From contig NZ_SDHY01000004.1 of assembly GCF_004118285.1 (NCBI RefSeq), positions 1-64,000 on the forward strand: 64,000 bases of DNA. The letters run 5' to 3'. The position numbers and the translations under genes were made by a program. Position 1 is the first letter of the stretch, and each line of letters opens with the position of its first letter. The notes beneath the pieces were generated by a model. That model was given only the letters and a program-made list of their open reading frames with translations, had not been told where the DNA came from and made no database searches. This DNA comes from Aquirufa rosea (GTDB lineage Bacteria; Bacteroidota; Bacteroidia; Cytophagales; Spirosomataceae). This document shows, in pieces, positions 27,393 to 36,521 of this stretch.

Positions 27393-28682
27393 TTATGCTT
27401 GAACCATTACATGCGCATTTTTGCAAATTGATTTTTTCGATTTCCCTAAGATCCAATCTAGTATTTTAACTGAATTCCCTTCCCCGCAACGCATCCTTAC
27501 TTGGATAATAACCGAAGAAAAGCAAGTTAACAGACCGATAAACAGTATCGAACTCATTATCCCAAACAAATCGGCCAAAATCCCTGTAATTAAAGCCCCA
27601 ATAGCATAACCTAAATCTCTCCAAAGTCTAAATACCCCCATACTCTTAGCACGGTCTAACGGATGAGTATTTTCTGCCAAAGTGGACAAGAAAGTAGGAT
27701 ATACCATAGCTGTTCCCCAGCCTAATATAGCGGCAATAAGAATAAATTGAAGAATGGAATCCGCCCAAATTAACCCCAATAAAGCTATTCCCTGCAAAAG
27801 CATGCCAACAAACAACATGTCTTTTTTACAAAAAGTATCCGACAACTTGCCTGTAAGCAATTGTCCCAAGCCCCAAACCGCAGGATAAATTGCTGTGATG
27901 AAACCAATCTGCTGAATACTGAAGTCTTTCGTTGCCAAAAGCATCGGAAATATCCCCCAAACCATACCATCGTTCAAATTATTAATTAACCCCGCTTGAG
28001 TGATAGAGCCTAAATTTCTATTTGTCCAGGTCGTCTCTTTGAAAATATTCCTTAAGCGAGGTATTCGACTTTGCTTCTCTTCTGAAGCCACATGATGCCT
28101 AGTGTCTTTGACCCAAAAAATACTTCCTAATAAGCCAAGAATAACAAGGACAAAACCCAAATAGAAAGGATAAGGCCTTAAACCATATTGATTGGCCAAA
28201 TAGCCCGACATGAAAGCAAATATTGCCACAGCCAAATAGCCCGCTGATTCATTGATTCCCATAGCCAAGCCCCGCTGTTTCTCTCCCACCAAATCAATTT
28301 TCATCACCACCGTGGAGCTCCAAGCAAGACCCTGATTGACTCCCAAAAAAACATTGGCCAGAATTATCCAATACCAGTTGCTAGCAAAAATGAACAGGAA
28401 GGGAATGGGCAAGGCAAAAATCCAACCTATTACCAATAAATTTTTCCTTCCTACACGATTCGCCCAAGTACCTGCAAAAAAATTGGCTACTGCTTTCACT
28501 ATACCAAAAACAACGATGAATGAAAGTATGGCTGTCTTAGCAGCCAACGCAAATTCTTTTTCAGCCAATTGCGGTAAGACGGAGCGTTCCAAACCCACCA
28601 TACCTCCAACAAATGCATTGATCAAAACCAGTAGGCTAAACTGTTTCCAATTTTCCCTTAAACCCAGTTTCACTTGTTCCAT
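27393..28682 (-). CDS. MFS transporter of the arsenic operon
   Basis: A 429-aa major facilitator with about 12 hydrophobic segments and the loop 2-3 motif GTWANRVGRKNLL. Residues VLPQLAEKEF and NQGLAWSSTVVMKIDLVGEKQRGLAMGINESAGY are characteristic of a Bacteroidota MFS branch that I have seen next to arsenite methyltransferases. It is the last gene of arsR-arsM-DinB-MFS, with 10-bp spacing to DinB. Probably exports an arsenical or methylated product; this is inference from position. It is not the classical ArsB/ACR3 pump, and none is in the window. Confidence 0.8.
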   Translation of the reverse strand: MEQVKLGLRENWKQFSLLVLINAFVGGMVGLERSVLPQLAEKEFALAAKTAILSFIVVFGIVKAVANFFAGTWANRVGRKNLLVIGWIFALPIPFLFIFASNWYWIILANVFLGVNQGLAWSSTVVMKIDLVGEKQRGLAMGINESAGYLAVAIFAFMSGYLANQYGLRPYPFYLGFVLVILGLLGSIFWVKDTRHHVASEEKQSRIPRLRNIFKETTWTNRNLGSITQAGLINNLNDGMVWGIFPMLLATKDFSIQQIGFITAIYPAVWGLGQLLTGKLSDTFCKKDMLFVGMLLQGIALLGLIWADSILQFILIAAILGWGTAMVYPTFLSTLAENTHPLDRAKSMGVFRLWRDLGYAIGALITGILADLFGIMSSILFIGLLTCFSSVIIQVRMRCGEGNSVKILDWILGKSKKSICKNAHVMVQA

Positions 28683-28692
28683 AATGTAGTTT

Positions 28693-29151
28693 TTATGCTT
28701 GTCCGTATTTCAAAGCCAAGGCTAATTGTCCTGCATGGTAAGCCGTGTGAGAAACAATACGCCCAAAAGCCTCTGATTTAGTTTTTGAACCAAACTCCTT
28801 GGTTACGATAGTTTGCTCCCAATCTTCTTCACTTTGTATGGAAACAATATGTTGCAATTTTTCAAATGATTCCTTCACATAATCCGTTAATTCCTGCAAG
28901 TGAATCCATTCTCCAGTATCTTTCTGATCAATTACCGTTTTAGCTACTACTTTTACGGTCAAGTCTCCAAATACATTTTTGGCAAATAATAGCTCCACAT
29001 CCCCGATATGCCGGATCAAAAAACCCACCGAATTCGGCGAATATCCCAATTTCTTTTTCAAATCGGGTTCGCTTATTCCATCGAGTAATTTCGTAAATCG
29101 TGTTCTCGACTCTATCCATAGCTCAAGAAACAAATCTGTTTTAGTTTTCAT
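28693..29151 (-). CDS. DinB family protein in the arsenic operon
   Basis: A 152-aa four-helix DinB/YfiT-type protein, a superfamily of metal-binding thiol-dependent transferases (e.g. bacillithiol or mycothiol transferases). Seen: NSVGFLIRHIGDVE (first His) and SHTAYHAGQ (second and third His), so a His triad for a divalent metal is present. It sits between arsM and the MFS gene with 10 bp on each side and so is co-expressed with arsenic detoxification. Its reaction there is unknown; thiol conjugation would fit. Confidence 0.85.
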   Translation of the reverse strand: MKTKTDLFLELWIESRTRFTKLLDGISEPDLKKKLGYSPNSVGFLIRHIGDVELLFAKNVFGDLTVKVVAKTVIDQKDTGEWIHLQELTDYVKESFEKLQHIVSIQSEEDWEQTIVTKEFGSKTKSEAFGRIVSHTAYHAGQLALALKYGQA

Positions 29152-29161
29152 ATTGCATCAA

Positions 29162-30007
29162 TTAACAACATCCTGAACCTGGCTGACAAGAATTTGCTTC
29201 TGCTGGCTTTTTCGCATACACCGAAATAGAGTAAATCCCTGTTTCCCCAGATTGAAATTCTTGAATTTCACTTTCACTCAAATATTGACTCAAAATATCT
29301 TTTGGAATGACGATGGCTTTTTCTTTCTGTATTTGCATATCTACAAAACCATTCGCCTGAATTAAACCTAAATAATCTGCTTTTTGAATGGCTCCAGAAA
29401 CACATCCTGCATACATTTCTGCCTCTTTCTGCAATCCCATAGGCAATTCCCCTACTAAAACTATATCCGAAATACTAAAATGTCCTCCTGGCTTCAAAAC
29501 CCTAAAAATATCCTTGAAAACGGCCGCTTTGTTAGGCACTAAATTAAGCACACAATTACTCACAATAACATCTGCTACATTGGATGAAATGGGCATATTT
29601 TCAATATCTCCCAGACGAAATTCCACATTATTAAATCCTCTAATTTCAGCATTGGTTCTTGCCCTATCAATCATTTGCGGAGTAAAATCGATACCAATCA
29701 CCTTTCCTGTTTCGCCTACCTCATGGCGTGCGATAAAACAATCGTTACCCGCTCCACTGCCTAAGTCCACTACCACATCTCCAGGCTTTATTTGAGCAAA
29801 TTGCGTAGGCAATCCACAACCCAAACCAAGATCTGCCTCTGCATGATATCCAGCTAAATTGCTGTAATCTTCCGACATGATGTTGTAGACCTCAGTAGAG
29901 CAGCCACCTGCTCCACAGCAAGAGGCCATATTTTCTTCTTTCCCCTGCATGGCTATTTCACCATATTTTTGCTTAACTATTTCCCTTAATTCCGCTTCCG
30001 TTTGCAT
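29162..30007 (-). CDS. arsM: Arsenite S-adenosylmethionine methyltransferase
   Basis: A 281-aa enzyme that methylates As(III) to mono-, di- and trimethyl products with SAM. Seen: SAM motif VDLGSGAGND (80-89), a conserved LGLGCGLPT, and the three arsenite-binding cysteines C64, C152 and C202 in GCG, SNCV and AGCVSG contexts. An extra CC pair (ASCCGAGGC near 30) and a C-terminal CQPGSGCC tail are typical of many ArsM proteins. Directly downstream of arsR and preceded by its own copy of the palindromic operator (30026-30043). Confidence 0.95.
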   Translation of the reverse strand: MQTEAELREIVKQKYGEIAMQGKEENMASCCGAGGCSTEVYNIMSEDYSNLAGYHAEADLGLGCGLPTQFAQIKPGDVVVDLGSGAGNDCFIARHEVGETGKVIGIDFTPQMIDRARTNAEIRGFNNVEFRLGDIENMPISSNVADVIVSNCVLNLVPNKAAVFKDIFRVLKPGGHFSISDIVLVGELPMGLQKEAEMYAGCVSGAIQKADYLGLIQANGFVDMQIQKEKAIVIPKDILSQYLSESEIQEFQSGETGIYSISVYAKKPAEANSCQPGSGCC

Positions 30008-30025
30008 GATTTTTGATGTTTAATT

Positions 30026-30043
30026 AATCGTAATTTTACGATA
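30026..30043. promoter_or_regulatory. Second ArsR operator, upstream of arsM
   Basis: AATCGTAATTTTACGATA differs at two positions from the perfect palindrome at 30397-30414. It lies between arsR and arsM, 19 bp before the arsM start, and may give arsM its own arsenic control. Confidence 0.65.
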
Positions 30044-30060
30044 AAATAGGATAAAAAAAT

Positions 30061-30393
30061 TTAACAACAAGTACTCGTTTTTAGATGTCTTTTTTCAAAG
30101 AAATGGCCTAAAGCATCCGTCAATTTGTTCCATTCAGGTTCATTGATACAATAACAAATAGATACGCCATCAATCTGACCTCTTATTAATCCTGCTTCCT
30201 TCAATTCCTTTAAATGTTGAGAAACGGTCGACTGGGAAATAGGCAACTCATCTACAATTTCGCCACAGATACAAGATTGTTTAGTTAATAGCAACTGCAA
30301 AATGGCCATGCGTGCAGGATGAGAAAGTGCTTTCATGTACTTTGACACCAAAATTTGTTCCTCTGAATAATCGATTATTTTACTTGCTCCCAT
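30061..30393 (-). CDS. arsR: ArsR family arsenic-responsive repressor
   Basis: A 110-aa winged-helix metalloregulator. Start at the ATG at 30393, because the upstream extension (55 codons) has no ArsR character and would cover the operator. Seen: [18 protein letters not shown], the Cys pair CICGE in helix 3 (the As-binding CxC site), the recognition helix [18 protein letters not shown] and a C-terminal STCC that may give a third thiol. It should release its DNA when As(III) binds. First gene of the arsR-arsM-DinB-MFS operon. Confidence 0.93.
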   Translation of the reverse strand: MGASKIIDYSEEQILVSKYMKALSHPARMAILQLLLTKQSCICGEIVDELPISQSTVSQHLKELKEAGLIRGQIDGVSICYCINEPEWNKLTDALGHFFEKRHLKTSTCC

Positions 30394-30396
30394 GTC

Positions 30397-30414
30397 AATC
30401 GTAATATTACGATT
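30397..30414. promoter_or_regulatory. Perfect 18-bp ArsR operator at the arsR start
   Basis: AATCGTAATATTACGATT is its own reverse complement and ends 4 bp from the arsR start codon. A minus-strand TTTG (30430-30433) stands 20 bp upstream of TAATATTA inside the palindrome, so the operator likely covers the -7 box of the arsR promoter. Confidence 0.8.
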
Positions 30415-30538
30415 AAATAAATTTAAAACCAAATTCCTGACAGTTAATCTAGATAAATAGAATTTATTTGACACGCAATTGGATAAAATCACCATTAAAT
30501 CATTGGAAATGTACCAATTCCTGCTAATTTGCGCACCA

Positions 30539-31060
30539 ATGAGAAAACTGGTCTCCATATTGTTGTTGTTTGTCCTCTTGTATCAAGCTGGAGGGTTTGC
30601 ACTGCGCTATGCCAGTGATGCCATTTCAAATGCTCCTTCCTATGAGCAAGAAGATGACTCATATATAGTAAAAATACCGATTTCTCTTCCTTATCCCACC
30701 AACCGAGAGATCCCTCAAGATGTGGAAGGAACCTTGCGTCAAGGAGACGATTTCTATCAAATGATGGATCAAAAAATTGAAAATGACACCTTGTATACCC
30801 GTGTAAATCAAGACAAAAATGCGCGTGATCAATTTTTGGATTTGGCTGATTTAGTACATGAACATTTGAGCGATCAACCCGAAAAAGCTCCAGCAAAAAG
30901 CAAATTGATTCAAACACTCATTAAGGAATATTGTCAATCTAATACTCCTTGGGTGTTTTATATTCTAGAATGGCCTGTTTCAAACAAGGCAATTGTACAT
31001 CCTGTCTTAGAAACTTCTTCGTTTCAGGATTCCTTATTTTTCCCTCCCCGGCAAGCTTAA
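30539..31060 (+). CDS. Exported protein of unknown function
   Basis: A 173-aa protein with a signal/anchor ([25 protein letters not shown]). Start set at ATG 30539, since upstream codons add no signal-like residues. The mature part has [19 protein letters not shown] followed by [23 protein letters not shown] and helical residues. No family recognised, although this arrangement (small exported protein, then a transporter-type barrel) occurs in metal or organic-acid loci of the phylum. Faces arsR with a 145-bp gap, but the ArsR palindrome is 125 bp from its start. Confidence 0.65.
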   Translation: MRKLVSILLLFVLLYQAGGFALRYASDAISNAPSYEQEDDSYIVKIPISLPYPTNREIPQDVEGTLRQGDDFYQMMDQKIENDTLYTRVNQDKNARDQFLDLADLVHEHLSDQPEKAPAKSKLIQTLIKEYCQSNTPWVFYILEWPVSNKAIVHPVLETSSFQDSLFFPPRQA

Positions 31061-31137
31061 TTATTTTTTGAAAATTAATCAACAGGTGGGAACCGCGTAT
31101 CCTCCTGTTTATCGTATTTCAATTTAATTAAGCCCAA

Positions 31138-32025
31138 ATGAAACATACTTTCCTGTGTGTATTCATCTCATTATGGAGTATGAATACCATCATGGCGCAG
31201 ATGCCCCATGATCAAATTTACATGAATAAAAATATTGCATGCGGTGCTCTTTTATATGGTAATTCTTCCTGGACCAATTATTGGGAGAATACCCTGAAAA
31301 GAGATAATCCGAATATTGGCAAATTAAGTACCGAGTCCCTTAGTGCCATGATTGCTTATGGGATTACCAAAAAAGTGAATGCCCTAGTTATGGTGCCCTA
31401 TATTAAAACCCAAGCCAGTCAGGGGAATTTAATGGGTCAACAAGGCTTTCAGGACCTAAGTCTTTGGATAAAAACCCAGGTATTTAATTACAAAAATCTC
31501 CATGGACATGCCACCGTGGGAGTTAGTACTCCTTTGAAGAATTATGTCACGGAATTTATGCCAATGTCCATCGGTCTAGGAGCCAAAACGCTTAGTGGAA
31601 GAGCTATTGTCCATTATAACTTACCCTCCAACTTATTTGTTAGTGCCACTGGATCCTACATCATAAGAGGGCCTGTCAATGTCGACAGAGACGCTTTTTT
31701 ACATGGCGAAAGGCTTATTAACTCCAACTCTGTGCCTGTCCCAAATGCCATGGATGCCCAGTTGAGAATAGGTTATCTCAAAAAGGAAAACCAGTTTGAA
31801 TTATTTGCCGAGCATTTTTCCTGCATCGGAGGGGATAATATCCGTCGTAACTCCATGCCATTTCTGACCAATGACATGACAATGACTGCCATTGGGGCAT
31901 ATGCCAAATACCAACTTAAATCTTTAGGTATCAGCGCTCGAGTTTCCTACGTAGTAGACGGCCAAAACGCTGGACAAAGCACCAATGTGACGGTGGGATT
32001 ATTATACCTATTCAAGACTAAATAA
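31138..32025 (+). CDS. Outer-membrane beta-barrel protein (transporter/MetA-like)
   Basis: A 295-aa protein with signal peptide (cleavage near IMAQ) and alternating amphipathic strands ending YLFKTK, consistent with a 12-strand-type outer-membrane barrel. It resembles the 'MetA-pathway phenol-degradation-like' transporter family (SAMIAYGITKKVNALVMVPYI, GFQDLSLWIKTQVF). A substrate cannot be named. It ends 10 bp before the haloperoxidase-like lipoprotein gene, so the two are probably cotranscribed. Confidence 0.7.
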   Translation: MKHTFLCVFISLWSMNTIMAQMPHDQIYMNKNIACGALLYGNSSWTNYWENTLKRDNPNIGKLSTESLSAMIAYGITKKVNALVMVPYIKTQASQGNLMGQQGFQDLSLWIKTQVFNYKNLHGHATVGVSTPLKNYVTEFMPMSIGLGAKTLSGRAIVHYNLPSNLFVSATGSYIIRGPVNVDRDAFLHGERLINSNSVPVPNAMDAQLRIGYLKKENQFELFAEHFSCIGGDNIRRNSMPFLTNDMTMTAIGAYAKYQLKSLGISARVSYVVDGQNAGQSTNVTVGLLYLFKTK

Positions 32026-32035
32026 CATTAACATA

Positions 32036-33574
32036 ATGATGAAAAAATATATATACTACTTGTTAGCTTTCATTTGTTTTGGCCTATTACAATCTTGTGA
32101 TAAGGCTGAAAGTGAAGCTATACTTTCACCCTATACGCCTGCCTCAGTAGATGAAAACGCAGGCAATTGGAAAACATTTGTATTGAGTTCTCCTACGGAG
32201 GTTAGCATTAATGCCCCTCTTGCTACTACCGATCCTGCCTACCTAAAGGAAATCGATTCTCTGAAAAACGTCGTATATCCCAACCTAACGAATGAACAAA
32301 GACAAATAGTGGGTTACTGGGGAGCAGGAGCCGTATATCGTTGGAATGAAATAGCTAGGGAATTAGCTGCTCGCTACAATTCTGCTCCAGCAGCCAATGC
32401 CGAAGGAAAATATCCTGTACCGGATGCCAATAACCCTTTAGCTGACCCTAAGTTTCCATTCGCCAATCCACCTTATGTTTCCAGAGCTTTAGCCTATTTA
32501 AGTGTGGCTCAATTTGATGCCTTGGTAAGCGCTTGGAAGTATAAGTATCAGTACAACCGACCAGCTCCAAGTGTGGTGGACAAGTCAGTAAAGGTACTTT
32601 TACCAATCTCCAATTTACCCTCATATCCTTCAGAAGATGCCGTGGTGGCTCAAGCAAGCTATGTCATTTTGTTGGCCATGTTCCCGGGTGAAGGCCCATT
32701 TTTAAAGGCTAAATTGGAGGAATGTAAAAACGCTCGTTTATGGGCAGGCATGAATGTTAGCTCAGACCTTAATGCGGGTGTAAGCTTGGGTGGAGCGGTG
32801 GCTGCCAAAGTGATGGTGAAAGCTAGAGCCGATGGCATGGGTGCTGCCAATAACCAAGCGGCTACTGCCGATATGATCACTCGTTCCAAATCCTTAGGCT
32901 TTAAGACTGTTTGGGCTAGCCAAGAAAGTCCTGCTAGACCACCCATGCTTCCTACTTTTGGAAATGTTAAAACCTGGAATTTTGATCGTGCTACTTTAGA
33001 AGCCATCCGACCAGCGATTCCGTACATCGAAGGCTCAGCTGAGTTTAACAAAGATTTAGAAGAACTTCAAGCCATTGACAAAAATCAAACCCGGGAACAG
33101 GCCGCCATTGCCAATTTCTGGGCAGATGGTCCTGGAACTTACACTCCGCCGGGTCATTGGCACCGCTATGGCGCCAATGCTGGCTTTGAAGCTAAATATA
33201 GTGAAGTCAGAATGGCTAGAATGCTTGCCTATTTGGGAACCGCTGAAATGGACGCTGGTATCGCCTGCTGGGAGACCAAATTTTACTATTACAGTCCTCG
33301 TCCACAACAATACGGTCTTAAAACTTCCGTGGGTCTGCCCAATTTTCCCAGTTACACCTCAGGCCACTCTACCTTTTCAGCAGCAGGAGCCGAGGTATTA
33401 TCTGCCTTCTTCCCGGAAAAAGCAAGCACATTTAATTCTTATGCCCAGCAAGCTTCTGATTCAAGGGTTTATGGATTAATACACTGGAGAATCGATTGTA
33501 TCATGGGCCTAAAACATGGAAAAACCATCGGGCAGTATGCCGTGAAAAGAGCTCAACAAGACGGAGCCCTTTAA
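32036..33574 (+). CDS. Vanadium-dependent haloperoxidase/PAP2-like lipoprotein with duplicated core
   Basis: A 512-aa lipoprotein (lipobox LQSC, Cys21). The C-terminal half carries a complete vanadate/phosphate-binding site: K..YYSPRP (about 415-423), FPSYTSGHST (about 437-446) and SRVYGLIHWRID (about 476-487). The N-terminal half repeats the pattern in decayed form: KYQYNRPAPS near 172, LPSYPSEDAV near 194, where the GH of the motif is ED. Such PAP2/VCPO-like proteins are phosphatases or haloperoxidases; which one applies here is unclear. Follows the barrel protein at 10 bp; a terminator comes 45 bp after. Confidence 0.85.
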   Translation: MMKKYIYYLLAFICFGLLQSCDKAESEAILSPYTPASVDENAGNWKTFVLSSPTEVSINAPLATTDPAYLKEIDSLKNVVYPNLTNEQRQIVGYWGAGAVYRWNEIARELAARYNSAPAANAEGKYPVPDANNPLADPKFPFANPPYVSRALAYLSVAQFDALVSAWKYKYQYNRPAPSVVDKSVKVLLPISNLPSYPSEDAVVAQASYVILLAMFPGEGPFLKAKLEECKNARLWAGMNVSSDLNAGVSLGGAVAAKVMVKARADGMGAANNQAATADMITRSKSLGFKTVWASQESPARPPMLPTFGNVKTWNFDRATLEAIRPAIPYIEGSAEFNKDLEELQAIDKNQTREQAAIANFWADGPGTYTPPGHWHRYGANAGFEAKYSEVRMARMLAYLGTAEMDAGIACWETKFYYYSPRPQQYGLKTSVGLPNFPSYTSGHSTFSAAGAEVLSAFFPEKASTFNSYAQQASDSRVYGLIHWRIDCIMGLKHGKTIGQYAVKRAQQDGAL

Positions 33575-33618
33575 ATTTTAACAATCCGCCTAAAAAATAT
33601 AATTAAGGGGTAATTTTT

Positions 33619-33655
33619 AATAGTCGACTGACATGAATCGGTCGGCTATTTTTGT
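33619..33655 (+). terminator. Terminator after the haloperoxidase-like gene
   Basis: 12-bp stem AATAGTCGACTG / CGGTCGGCTATT with two G-T wobbles (33619-33630, 33639-33650), 8-nt loop, T-rich tail. Confidence 0.85.
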
Positions 33656-33781
33656 TTATACTAAATTGCTAGAATCAAGTTATAGTGCCAATAGAGACGT
33701 AAATTATAATATTTATCTGTCGAGTTAATTCATTCCTCTTTTATGATATCCAATAAATAAAATGTAAAAATTAATACGCTC

Positions 33782-33812
33782 TTTGTTTAATTTGTTTGTT
33801 TCACTAAATTTA
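33782..33812 (+). promoter_or_regulatory. Bacteroidota promoter TTTG-N19-TAAATTTA
   Basis: -33 TTTG (33782-33785), a 19-bp spacer, and TAAATTTA (33805-33812) matching TAnnTTTG at 7 of the 6 fixed plus free positions except the last G. Predicted start near 33819, leaving a 25-nt leader before the ATG at 33844. Confidence 0.5.
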
Positions 33813-33843
33813 AACCCTATTTAAACCATAGATTTTATATATC

Positions 33844-34335
33844 ATGAAGCAACTCTTATATATATTACTAGTAGTAAGTACATTTTCCGTTTCAGCGCAA
33901 GAGCATTTCCCCAAATTAGCCGGGCATGTGGGCATAGTACATCCTTTACTTACCATTTCCGACGGAAACACCACCGGTAATTTTGGAAATTCCTATTCCG
34001 TCGGTTTTCCTTTATCGATCAACATTTGGAAAACGGAGAAAGTAGGATTTTCATTTGAAATCATACCTGCCATTCGCAGTGAGAATGGCAGCCACAAAAT
34101 GAATAATCTGACATTGCATCCAGGTATCTTGTATCGCCTGGGTAAGGGATACACCTTTGCGGGTAGGGCTGCCTTTGAAACATCAGGAAGATATGGGTTA
34201 ACCCCAGTTCTCAATAAAGTAGTGAAAAGAAATAAATACAGTAATTATTTCTTGGCAATACCTGTCCCGATTCGTTTTGGAAATGACCGACCTGCTTCAA
34301 TCAATTTATCCGTCCAAGTGGGAATTGCCTTTTAA
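33844..34335 (+). CDS. Small outer-membrane beta-barrel-like protein
   Basis: A 163-aa protein with a clear signal peptide (MKQLLYILLVVSTFSVSAQ). The mature part alternates short glycine-turn strands (VGIVHPLLTIS, YSVGFPLSINIW, VGFSFEIIPAI, LTLHPGILYRL, YTFAGRAAFE) and ends in an aromatic residue (QVGIAF), as outer-membrane barrels do. No named family. Own promoter (33782-33812). Followed 56 bp later by the VOC gene. Confidence 0.7.
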   Translation: MKQLLYILLVVSTFSVSAQEHFPKLAGHVGIVHPLLTISDGNTTGNFGNSYSVGFPLSINIWKTEKVGFSFEIIPAIRSENGSHKMNNLTLHPGILYRLGKGYTFAGRAAFETSGRYGLTPVLNKVVKRNKYSNYFLAIPVPIRFGNDRPASINLSVQVGIAF

Positions 34336-34391
34336 CGAAGGTTTTAAAGGAAAAATGCTTATTTTCCCATTTCAATCAAATATTGGGATTT

Positions 34392-35237
34392 ATGCAAAAC
34401 TCCATTCAGACCTGTCTATGGTTTAAACAAACGGCGAAAGAGGCTCTTGAATTTTATCAGTCCATATTTGAAGATTTTGATGTAAAATCTGAAAATCCCA
34501 TGGCCTGTTCAGTTCGGATGAATGGGACAGACTTTATCTTTTTAGGTGGGGCGAAACAGCTTGATTTTAATCCTTCCATTTCCTTTTTTGTCATATTTAC
34601 ATCCCAGGAGGAATTAGAAAAAAAATGGAAGGCACTTTCAGCGGATGGTAAAGTTCTAATGGAGTTAAATAACTATCCTTGGAGTAGCTCGTACGGTTGG
34701 TGTGAAGATCGAAACGGTATAAGTTGGCAATTAATGATTCATAGCAGTTTACCGGAAAAAATCATTCCAGCTCTTTTATTTACCCAACATAATAATGGCA
34801 AAGCTGAACAGGCCATTCGGTACTATACCACGCTTATTCCCAATTCTCGAATAGATTTATTAGACCGATATGTGGAAGGTAGCGGAGATACCCCTGGGAA
34901 TATTCAACACGCCCAATTTCTGTTGAATAGCCAGCATTTTGTAGCTCTGGAAAGTTCACACATGCATCAATTCATCTTCAATGATGCCATTTCATTTGTC
35001 ATAACTTGCCAAAATCAGCAAGAAATTGATTGGTACTGGGATAGCTTCATTCAAGATGGCGGTAAACCAGGCAGATGCGGTTGGCTGAAAGATTCATTCG
35101 GTGTTTCTTGGCAAATTGTTCCTGAAAATTTAGGGCGACTATTAGCCCATCCTGACAAATACAAGCAAGTCACGGACTTATTCATGAGGATGGATAAAAT
35201 CAACCTGCAAGTGCTTCAAGATGCCATAGAATCCTAG
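34392..35237 (+). CDS. VOC superfamily protein with two PhnB-like domains
   Basis: A 281-aa cytoplasmic protein of two tandem 3-demethylubiquinone-methyltransferase-like (PhnB/glyoxalase fold) domains: QTCLWF...A.EFY.SIF...(1-130) and PALLFTQHNNGKAEQAIRYYTTLIP...(135-275). Both end in DRNGISWQL / DSFGVSWQIVP, the usual last strand. Function of this VOC branch is unknown; single-domain relatives are small-molecule resistance or modification proteins. Start at ATG 34392; a TTG at 34383 is less likely. Ends back to back with the hexuronate MFS gene. Confidence 0.85.
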   Translation: MQNSIQTCLWFKQTAKEALEFYQSIFEDFDVKSENPMACSVRMNGTDFIFLGGAKQLDFNPSISFFVIFTSQEELEKKWKALSADGKVLMELNNYPWSSSYGWCEDRNGISWQLMIHSSLPEKIIPALLFTQHNNGKAEQAIRYYTTLIPNSRIDLLDRYVEGSGDTPGNIQHAQFLLNSQHFVALESSHMHQFIFNDAISFVITCQNQQEIDWYWDSFIQDGGKPGRCGWLKDSFGVSWQIVPENLGRLLAHPDKYKQVTDLFMRMDKINLQVLQDAIES

Positions 35238-36521
35238 TTAATCTTTCTTCGGCGGAGAAACTGGCTTCATTTGAGGAGAAATAAAATGAATCAGTAACCA
35301 AGCAAATAAATACGCGGATCCACAAATCAGGAAAATTAAGTTATAACCACCTGATAAATTATTACTGATTTTATAGGCATCCAAAATAATGCCAATGAAA
35401 TACGGGAAAATGACACCCCCCAAAGATCCAGCCAAGCCTCCTATACCCACGACAGAGCTAATGGCATTTTTAGGAAACATATCCGAAACCGAAGTGAAAA
35501 TGTTGGCTGACCATGCTTGATGCGCAGAAGCGGCAATACTAATTAAAATGACGGCCTGCCAAATGTCAGTTGCCCAACGAGCCGAAATGATGGGCAATGC
35601 AAGAAAAGCAAAAAACAACATGGCTGTCTTACGGGCTTTGTAGACTGGCCATCCCTTACGCATCAACCAGCCAGGAATATAGCCTCCTCCGATACTTCCA
35701 ATAGACGTACAGGTGAATAATACAGCTAAGTGTATACTCGGTTTTTTCAGGTCCAAAGAAAAGGTTGATGAAAAATAAGAGGGTAACCAAAAAAGAAAAA
35801 ACCACCAAATAGGATCTGTAAAAAACTTACCCACGATAAACACCCAGGTTTGGGGAATGGTAAACAAATTTTTCCAAGGGATTGGCGTGTTATCAGCTTG
35901 GTCATCCTCTTGAATATAGTCTAAATCCGCCTGATTAATCCCCTGCTTTTTACTAGGAATTTCATAGAAAATCCACCAAAAAATAAGCCAGATAAAACCT
36001 ATGGCACCGGTAATTAAAAAAGCCTCCTGCCAACCATAAGCTCCCAATAACCAGGGCACCATAATAGGCGCCACCATAGCACCAATATTGGCTCCTGAAT
36101 TAAATATTCCCGTAGCAAAAGCCCTTTCTTTTTTAGGAAACCATTCTGCTACCGATTTAATAGCGGCAGGGAAATTCCCTGCTTCTCCTAAACCCAAAAC
36201 AGCTCTGGCAGCACCAAAGCCAAAAGAAGTTTTGACCAAAGCATGAAACATAGCCGCAATAGACCAAATAATAATGGAAATGCTATAGCCTAGTTTTGAA
36301 CCTATTTGATCGATGATCTTACCAAAAAAAAGTAATCCCACGGCATAAGATGCTGTAAAGCACATCACTATAAAACTGTAATCCGTCTCCGACCAATTCA
36401 GTTCTTTTTCTAGGGTTGGCTTCAACAAACCAATTACCTGCCTATCTAAATAATTAATCGTGGTAGCGAAAAATAACAATGCCACGACAACCCAGCGAAA
36501 ATTAGCTACTTTCTCTTTCAT
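35238..36521 (-). CDS. Hexuronate transporter-type MFS permease (ACS family)
   Basis: A 427-aa 12-TM transporter of the anion:cation symporter group (ExuT/GudP-like). Seen: INYLDRQVIG in TM1, ARAVLGLGEAGNFPAAIKSVAEWFPKKERA (family motif in TM4-5) and GIFNSGANIGAMVAPI. ExuT-type members bring in glucuronate or galacturonate with protons. Last gene of the uxuA-SDR-MFS operon, its ATG overlapping the SDR stop (TAATG), which fits uronate import well. Confidence 0.88.
   Translation of the reverse strand: MKEKVANFRWVVVALLFFATTINYLDRQVIGLLKPTLEKELNWSETDYSFIVMCFTASYAVGLLFFGKIIDQIGSKLGYSISIIIWSIAAMFHALVKTSFGFGAARAVLGLGEAGNFPAAIKSVAEWFPKKERAFATGIFNSGANIGAMVAPIMVPWLLGAYGWQEAFLITGAIGFIWLIFWWIFYEIPSKKQGINQADLDYIQEDDQADNTPIPWKNLFTIPQTWVFIVGKFFTDPIWWFFLFWLPSYFSSTFSLDLKKPSIHLAVLFTCTSIGSIGGGYIPGWLMRKGWPVYKARKTAMLFFAFLALPIISARWATDIWQAVILISIAASAHQAWSANIFTSVSDMFPKNAISSVVGIGGLAGSLGGVIFPYFIGIILDAYKISNNLSGGYNLIFLICGSAYLFAWLLIHFISPQMKPVSPPKKD

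Noticed and set aside
31081-31110. Inverted repeat AACAGGTGG/CCTCCTGTT as a terminator
   Set aside because: One mismatch and no T run; the following gene is likely in the same transcript.
32659-33051. Long antisense frame in the haloperoxidase-like gene
   Set aside because: Shadow of a strongly supported gene; no start context or family pattern.
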